From the NCBI RefSeq assembly GCF_947495965.1, contig NZ_CANMBB010000001.1, positions 1 through 64,000 of the forward strand: DNA of 64,000 nt, in the 5' to 3' direction. Every line of letters starts with the position of its first letter. Positions within the stretch are counted from its first letter, which is position 1. The notes beneath the pieces are model-generated. The model did no database searches, was not told where the DNA came from, and saw nothing but the letters and a program-made list of their open reading frames with translations. The position numbers and the translations under genes were made by a program. Positions 59,801-64,000 of this stretch are shown one piece after another. Origin of the DNA: an uncultured Maribacter sp. (GTDB taxonomy: Bacteria > Bacteroidota > Bacteroidia > Flavobacteriales > Flavobacteriaceae).

Positions 59801-60106
59801 GATGCACCAGTTTCAACACAATTAATTGATGCTAGTTATGTAAAATTAAGAGAAATGGAATTGAGCTATACCTTTTCTGAATCATTGTTAAAAAATACTT
59901 TCTTTACCAATGCTAGATTATCTTTATTTGGTAAAAACCTTATGTATTGGTTACCTGATGAAAATAAATATGCTGACCCAGAAGTTAATGGTATTAGTAC
60001 TAGTACAAGTGGTACTACTAGTACAACAGGTAATGCCCAAGGTATTGAAACTACACAAACGCCTTCTTCAAGAAGCATAGGTGTTAACTTACAATTATCA
60101 TTTTAA
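56855..60106 (+). CDS. susC: SusC/RagA-family TonB-linked outer-membrane protein
   Basis: The protein (about 1083 residues) is started at MRTKLNGILTLLLALIVQVT because this gives a clean signal peptide; a TTG start ten codons upstream is unlikely. It has the carboxypeptidase D-like domain (VSGTVSDQDGLPLPGVNIVI), plug (RGSGSLTGNNNALIVIDGIA; LKGPSATSLYGSRGASGVVL) and barrel, ending SIGVNLQLSF. It resembles the first SusC over its N-terminal 120 residues. Runs of Ser/Thr/Gly near the end (STSTSGTTSTTGNAQ) are a loop. Its SusD is 15 bp downstream. Confidence 0.95.
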   Translation: MRTKLNGILTLLLALIVQVTLAQEKTVSGTVSDQDGLPLPGVNIVIQGSTSGTQTDFDGNYSINASEGQTLMFSYIGQKTTTAVVGASNTINVKLQEDAEALDEVVVTALGSNRNSKATVYANQTVKSEDLLSVPNKNALEALRGKAAGVNLSTASGSVGSSTKIVLRGSGSLTGNNNALIVIDGIAIDNTSSSGGAGASTTGYSDFGNRFNDVNPDDIASVTILKGPSATSLYGSRGASGVVLITTKTGKGKKMQVNYNGSTSMETAIINLQRQSKFGQGFDNSSIDSGENWSWGPALDGVVRPWTSPIDSDGDGSLEALTRPYSAVNNQLKDFFNTGYTITNNVNLSGSNEGFTYYASYGNTNQTGTLDNTSYKRNNVSFNASAKLSDKLKSDFKVSYANVRQNTAQEGSRAFEGNNAYAMAIQSPVNIPFTELRDYKSPFHDIDGYWGSYSSVNPYYILNEYGNEANIDNLLANASLTYNFLENLSITGRFGGNIVNTQTDIWTPTYTPAEQLVWTDGLEIATRNSRHSSLGEYINSNTKVENLDATVMVNYNTNFSEDLSLTAAAGYNFFQRTSESLTGFTVGGLVVPDTYNLSNSSQQPNSEMRRTKYRIFGALANATLGYKNAAFLELSARNDWSSTLPTSNNSFLYGAVGASVVVTDLFNIENDVLNFAKLRGSYGTSGKDADLYLLNSYFIGNPQIRDLGDFALNFPKDGVPGFTIGNTIGNPDLKPELTTTYEVGADLGFFKNVVNIAYTYYHSIHDEQLVTISLPRSTGYTQTVSNLGRMENKGHELNLTLKPLNGVIDGLNFELFGAYSTNDNKVITITEDIDELTIGTFGFAAGTTVTMVAKEGLPYGTFKGNDFKTNDQGQVIVDANTGFPVYTDEDVYLGDNQPDYRLNFGTNINYKGFGFRMLFDMKKGGLFASQTKYNTNFNGTNVNTTVYNREPFIFPNSVIDNGDGTFGENIVAITEQDYFTNYDAPVSTQLIDASYVKLREMELSYTFSESLLKNTFFTNARLSLFGKNLMYWLPDENKYADPEVNGISTSTSGTTSTTGNAQGIETTQTPSSRSIGVNLQLSF

Positions 60107-60121
60107 TAAAAAAATAATACG

Positions 60122-61582
60122 ATGAAGAACAAAATAAATATATTTCTTATTCTATTATTAACCCTGAGCTTTTCATGTAATGATAGTTTAGAAGAAGTTA
60201 ATATAGACCCCAACACTTTCCCATCTGCTGGAGACTCGCAAGTATTAAGCTCCGCCATTGGTTTTATGGGATTTATTGTCGAATCAGATTTAAATTATAG
60301 TGAATCTTTCGTTTGGAGCCAATACTACACATGGGGTATTGGAGTTTCCATTGGGAATGAAGAACGATATGTTTCTGTAGCTGGTGATTTTAATGGCTAC
60401 TGGCAACGTGCATATGCTAACTCGCTTACCGATTTAAACTACATTACTAAGAATAGTAATTCTGCAGCATATAGAGGTATTGCTAATGTATTAAAAGCGC
60501 ATCTATTTCAAGGTTTAGTGGATCATTTTGGAGATATTCCTTTTACAGAAGCAATTTCTGGTGCTATTGAGGATGGGTCCATATTAACACCAAATTCAGA
60601 TTCCGCTGAAACGATTATATATCCTGCATTGGGAACCTTATTAGATCAAGCCTTAATTGATTTAGCATTGGCAGAAACAGGTACCGTAGGAGAAGATGAC
60701 TTTATCTTTCAAGGTGATATAACAAAATGGATAAAATTTGCAAATTCATTAAAGTTAAGAATTTTAATGAGAACTTCTGAAGTAAATCCGCAAGGAGCTG
60801 AGGTACAGGCACTTATTAGCAACGGAACTTTTATTGAATCTGTTGATGATATGCCATTCATTCCTTATTCTGGTAATTCTGGTGACCAAAACCCAATGTA
60901 TGCAAGAGCAGAATTTGGAGTAGGCATGTTTTATTTTGCTAGTAATGCATCATTGAATCTACTAGAATCACTAAATGACCCAAGAGCTGAAGTATTATAC
61001 ACCAAAGCTACTACAGGAACAGCCGCAGGATCATTACGCGGAATAGACCAAGGAACAATTGACGACGAGCCTTTTACTGCACCCGATACTGATTATAGTC
61101 TGGCTTCTGATTATTCTTACGGAGCATCTAAACCAGTTATCTTAATGAGTCCTTGGGAAGTTTGGTTTTTAAGAGCTGAGGCTGATGCAAGATACAATAC
61201 AGCTGATGATGCCGAAACAGCATTTTCTACAGCGATTGATTTAAATTTTGGTTATATGGAAGTTGCTGATGCTGCATCTTATATTAGCACATTAGATTTT
61301 GCCGGAGCTGCTACTTTAGATGACCAACTTGACTTGATAGGTATTCAAAAATGGATATCTTTAAACGGAACGCAAGAGGACGAAGGATGGATTGAATCTC
61401 GAAGATTTGACAGACCTACTAGCAGAATATTCACGGATGGTATTTTCCAAAACCCTCCATTGTCTGTATTACCAGCTGGAACCTACCCTTCTGCATGGTT
61501 ATACCCAGAGTCTGAAAGAAGTTTAAATCCAAATGCATTACCACAAAGGAGCATTACAGATGCGATATTTTGGGATAATTAA
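60122..61582 (+). CDS. susD: SusD/RagB-family nutrient-binding lipoprotein
   Basis: The 486-residue protein has a lipobox (LSFSC) and SusD_2-type helices (GIANVLKAHLFQGLVDHFGD; WEVWFLRAEADARYNTADDA; GIQKWISLNGTQEDEGWIES). It pairs with the SusC just upstream. Two further surface lipoprotein genes follow on the same strand within 15 bp each, so the four form one operon. Confidence 0.92.
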   Translation: MKNKINIFLILLLTLSFSCNDSLEEVNIDPNTFPSAGDSQVLSSAIGFMGFIVESDLNYSESFVWSQYYTWGIGVSIGNEERYVSVAGDFNGYWQRAYANSLTDLNYITKNSNSAAYRGIANVLKAHLFQGLVDHFGDIPFTEAISGAIEDGSILTPNSDSAETIIYPALGTLLDQALIDLALAETGTVGEDDFIFQGDITKWIKFANSLKLRILMRTSEVNPQGAEVQALISNGTFIESVDDMPFIPYSGNSGDQNPMYARAEFGVGMFYFASNASLNLLESLNDPRAEVLYTKATTGTAAGSLRGIDQGTIDDEPFTAPDTDYSLASDYSYGASKPVILMSPWEVWFLRAEADARYNTADDAETAFSTAIDLNFGYMEVADAASYISTLDFAGAATLDDQLDLIGIQKWISLNGTQEDEGWIESRRFDRPTSRIFTDGIFQNPPLSVLPAGTYPSAWLYPESERSLNPNALPQRSITDAIFWDN

Positions 61583-61595
61583 AAAAAATATAAAG

Positions 61596-62351
61596 ATGAA
61601 AAAATATAAATTAATATTATGTACGTTTTCAATCCTAGGATTGATGTTAATTAGTTGTGATCCCAGTGTTGATGCACCTGGCTCAAATGACATGTCAGAA
61701 ATAACTTTTCTTCCTTTGATTACACTTGAAGGAGGTGATGTTGTTCTTGACTGTATGGAAACCTCTTATTCTGACCCAGGAGCTGTAGCATCCGCAGGAG
61801 GAAAAGAAATAAATTTAGAAACCAAAGTAAGCGGAAAATATTTTGGAGGAACTTCGGTAGATGGCCCTGATAGTTACTCCGTGGCTTATAGCGCTTTCAA
61901 TGTCGATGACATCCCTGCAACTGGATTTAGATCAGTTTTATATCCTGAATGTAATGGTGATCTTGTAACAAGTATAGCTGGGATGTATACAGCTTCAGTT
62001 TCACGAAACGGAAGTTCTCCAGATGGTTATCAAGATAATGGTCCTTTTATAATTAAAGATTTAGGAGACGATAGATATGCAATATCTGACGCACAAGGCG
62101 GTTGGTATGAATATGGAAGAGCAATTGGTGTAGCTTATGCAACACCAGGGTTAATCCTTAAAGCCAATGACATTGCTGCAAATGATTTTACTAGTGAAGG
62201 TACTGTTACTACTAATACATTCGGAGGTGTAAATACATTTACTAGTTTAACAGTAGATCCGGTTGCTAAAACTCTTACACTTACAGTCGAATGGAGTTTT
62301 GGTTTTACATTTGAAACTGTCTTTACGCAAACTGATATTTACTTTAATTAA
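61596..62351 (+). CDS. SusE-like surface lipoprotein (BT_2262-like/DUF5012)
   Basis: The protein is started at MKKYKLILCTFSILGLMLIS (61596), giving a signal peptide and lipobox (LISC). The body has an Ig-like DUF5011-type N-terminal part (ITFLPLITLEGGDVVLDCME) and a C-terminal half (SIAGMYTASVSRNGSSPDGY; YAISDAQGGWYEYGRAIGVA) as in BT_2262-like surface proteins of SusCD loci. Such proteins assist substrate capture. A longer frame back to 61533 overlaps susD and is unlikely. Confidence 0.7.
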   Translation: MKKYKLILCTFSILGLMLISCDPSVDAPGSNDMSEITFLPLITLEGGDVVLDCMETSYSDPGAVASAGGKEINLETKVSGKYFGGTSVDGPDSYSVAYSAFNVDDIPATGFRSVLYPECNGDLVTSIAGMYTASVSRNGSSPDGYQDNGPFIIKDLGDDRYAISDAQGGWYEYGRAIGVAYATPGLILKANDIAANDFTSEGTVTTNTFGGVNTFTSLTVDPVAKTLTLTVEWSFGFTFETVFTQTDIYFN

Positions 62352-62364
62352 AAAAAATAAAAAA

Positions 62365-62862
62365 ATGAAACATAATATAATTGTAAAAAAATTAAGCTTC
62401 ATATTCAATACTATTCTATTTGTAACTTCTTTTGTTGCATGTGAAGTTGAATCAGTACCTGATGAGAATGATGTCGTTATTAGTGAAGTTACTGGAACTT
62501 GGGTTGTAGATATGATCTATAACGGTGATGACGCTGGCACTAATACTATTAGTATTTATAACACAGGAGCTAATGACACAAACGTAATGTGGTTAGATGA
62601 TCAAGAACACAGTTGGGGATTAAAAGCACAAGTTCCATTAGACCTTGCAGCTTTGACATTTGGAGGCACGGCACTAGATGAGCTTTATTACGGAGTGACA
62701 GTAGATATAACTGAAGGAATAATTGTAAAAGGAGGTGCTACAACACCGAGTGGGGATATTGTAGACAGTATTTCTTTTAAAGCTGAATTTTCGGATATTC
62801 CAGGAGAAATTTGGGAATATTCCGGATATAAAAGCACTGCTAAAATAGAAGATTTACCTTAG
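62365..62862 (+). CDS. Lipid-binding/hydrolase-like lipoprotein of a SusCD operon
   Basis: The 165-residue protein is started at MKHNIIVKKLSFIFNTILFV (62365), giving a signal peptide with lipobox SFVAC. The remainder (VTGTWVVDMIYNGDDAGTNT; VMWLDDQEHSWGLKAQVPLD; GVTVDITEGIIVKGGATTPS) is a beta-rich domain like the 'lipid-binding putative hydrolase' proteins (PF12888) often found after SusE-like genes. Last gene before a terminator. Confidence 0.6.
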   Translation: MKHNIIVKKLSFIFNTILFVTSFVACEVESVPDENDVVISEVTGTWVVDMIYNGDDAGTNTISIYNTGANDTNVMWLDDQEHSWGLKAQVPLDLAALTFGGTALDELYYGVTVDITEGIIVKGGATTPSGDIVDSISFKAEFSDIPGEIWEYSGYKSTAKIEDLP

Positions 62863-62883
62863 CATCTTAAATCTTAATAATTG

Positions 62884-62917
62884 TAAAAAACCACCTCAAA
62901 TTGAGGTGGTTTTTTTA
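62884..62917 (+). terminator. Intrinsic terminator of the second susCD operon
   Basis: AACCACCTCAA and TTGAGGTGGTT form an 11-bp stem with no more than a 2-nt loop, flanked by A6 and T7. Confidence 0.88.
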
Positions 62918-62942
62918 TACTATAAATTCATACCTTTAACCC

Positions 62943-63677
62943 ATGCAAAAAGAAACCCATATATATGGTATAAGAGCCATAATAGAAGCAATAGAATCTG
63001 AAAATACAATTGATAAGGTTTTTTTACAAAAAGGCCTTAAAGGTGATTTATATAGAGAACTAGAAAGTTTAATACGTAAAAACGGAATTAACTCTTCCTA
63101 CGTACCAATAGAGAAACTAAATCGTCTAACAAAAAACAATCATCAAGGAGCTGTTGCAAATATTTCTCCAATAACTTTTTATTCTATGGAGGAATTAATA
63201 GAAAAAACAGAAAACAAGGAAACACCTGCCCTATTTTTACTTTTAGACCAACTATCTGATGTTCGTAACTTTGGAGCTATAATTAGAACTGCAGAATGTA
63301 CCGGTGTAGATGGTATTATTATCCAAAAGAAAGGAGCTGCACCAGTTACTGCAGATACTATAAAAACTTCTGCTGGGGCCGCTTTTAAAGTTCCTATTGC
63401 AAAAGTTGATCATATAAAAGATGCTGTTTTTCATTTACAGGCATCTGGAATAAAAGTAATTTCTGCGACAGAAAAAACTGAGAATACTATTTATGATGTA
63501 AATTTTAAAGAACCTATTGCTATAATAATGGGTGCAGAGGACAGAGGTATTTCACCTTCTATAATTAAAGCTTCAGATTATGCTGCTAAATTACCTTTAT
63601 TAGGGGAAATAGAATCTTTAAACGTTTCTGTTGCCTGTGCAGTATTTCTATATGAAGCAGTACGCCAAAGAAGATAG
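62943..63677 (+). CDS. rlmB: 23S rRNA (guanosine-2'-O-)-methyltransferase RlmB
   Basis: The 244-residue protein has an L30e-like N-terminal domain (HIYGIRAIIEAIESENTIDK) and a SpoU methyltransferase domain with LLLDQLSDVRNFGAIIRTAE (motif 1), AIIMGAEDRGISPSIIKASD (motif 2) and LLGEIESLNVSVACAVFLYE (motif 3), which form the deep trefoil knot for SAM binding. It methylates a guanosine in 23S rRNA. It converges with the rhomboid gene. Confidence 0.95.
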   Translation: MQKETHIYGIRAIIEAIESENTIDKVFLQKGLKGDLYRELESLIRKNGINSSYVPIEKLNRLTKNNHQGAVANISPITFYSMEELIEKTENKETPALFLLLDQLSDVRNFGAIIRTAECTGVDGIIIQKKGAAPVTADTIKTSAGAAFKVPIAKVDHIKDAVFHLQASGIKVISATEKTENTIYDVNFKEPIAIIMGAEDRGISPSIIKASDYAAKLPLLGEIESLNVSVACAVFLYEAVRQRR

Positions 63678-64000
63678 TTAATCTTCTTTATTTGTATTCT
63701 TTTTAAAGTGATAATTAATTTTTATTTCTTCTTTAATTTCTTCTTTTTCTAGCTCTACAAAATTACCGTTTTCATCAAATTGTTTTAAAAAGGGGTCATC
63801 CTCTTCTTTATAATCCTCCTGCTCCCAAACATACTTTTTAGGAGCAGGAGTTTTTGCTTTTAATACAACTGCTAAAAACAATCCAGCAATAAAACCTCCT
63901 AAATGTCCTTCCCAAGAAATACCTTCTTTAATTGGAAATAAATACCACAATAAACTCCCATAAACAAATACAACCATTAGTGATAAAGCAACAAGTCTAT
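63678..64000 (-). CDS. Rhomboid-family intramembrane protease, C-terminal part
   Basis: The C-terminal 107 residues are seen; the frame stays open to the right edge (RLVALSLMVVFVYGSLLWYL). It shows the last helices of a rhomboid with the catalytic His in GISWEGHLGGFIAGLFLAVV, followed by an acidic cytoplasmic tail (EEDDPFLKQFDENGNFVELE). The Ser (GxSG) lies outside the window. It ends at the stop of rlmB on the opposite strand. Confidence 0.88.
   Translation of the reverse strand, partial: RLVALSLMVVFVYGSLLWYLFPIKEGISWEGHLGGFIAGLFLAVVLKAKTPAPKKYVWEQEDYKEEDDPFLKQFDENGNFVELEKEEIKEEIKINYHFKKNTNKED

Noticed and set aside
52004-62862. Polysaccharide utilisation locus with glycan-degrading enzymes
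   Set aside because: No glycoside hydrolase, lyase or sulfatase gene is adjacent; only SusCD and accessory lipoproteins are present.

Overview
The window comes from an AT-rich genome of the Bacteroidota, almost certainly a member of the Flavobacteriaceae. The evidence is two SusC/SusD pairs, promoters of the TTG-N19/20-TAnnTTTG type, few Shine-Dalgarno sequences, lipoproteins with short lipoboxes, and a ribosomal locus in which rpsJ follows fusA. No rRNA, tRNA or CRISPR array was seen.

Bases 1 to about 21,000 form an accessory region built like an integron cassette array without an integrase in view. A group II intron on the minus strand, with the N-terminal part of its reverse transcriptase, runs off the left edge. 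It sits in the bottom strand of a convincing attC site at the TTGT/T position typical of group IIC-attC introns. A PIN-domain gene starts 12 nt after that attC. Further attC-like long hairpins or half-hairpins lie near 2.3, 3.4, 11.0/12.5, 18.6 and 19.9 kb, mostly just after a stop codon or before a start. Between them are single genes or small operons: an M23-like lipoprotein, Crp/Fnr and AraC regulators, an SGNH hydrolase, a lipoprotein/SRPBCC pair, DUF5367-DUF1772, a DoxX/FMN-reductase/NmrA redox operon, and a 2OG-Fe(II) oxygenase. Decayed insertion sequences (IS481 type, IS3 type) and one intact IS110-family element are interspersed. An NmrA pseudogene and its promoter duplicate the intact NmrA gene 3 to 4 kb further on.

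Bases 20.6 to 31.6 kb carry metabolic genes: a GNAT acetyltransferase, an LD-carboxypeptidase, a SnoaL-like protein, a BCCT transporter, a sulfatase lipoprotein, a nitroreductase with all three halotyrosine-binding residues of iodotyrosine deiodinase, two tandem guanidino-modifying enzymes (CtlX and a DDAH-like protein), citrate synthase and a glycogen/starch synthase.

Bases 31.7 to 51.6 kb on the minus strand hold enolase, carA and the ribosomal cluster. In transcription order this is rpsL-rpsG-fusA-rpsJ, then a terminator, a new promoter and a leader, then rplC through rplQ, including secY, infA, rpmJ and rpoA. rpmJ and rpmD are short and easily missed. The second transcription unit has a clear TTTG-N19-TATTTTTG promoter and a possible attenuator hairpin.

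Bases 52.0 to 62.9 kb on the plus strand hold two successive SusC/SusD systems. The second is followed by two surface lipoproteins, and no glycosidase lies next to either. The window ends with rlmB and the C-terminal part of a rhomboid protease gene that continues past the right edge.
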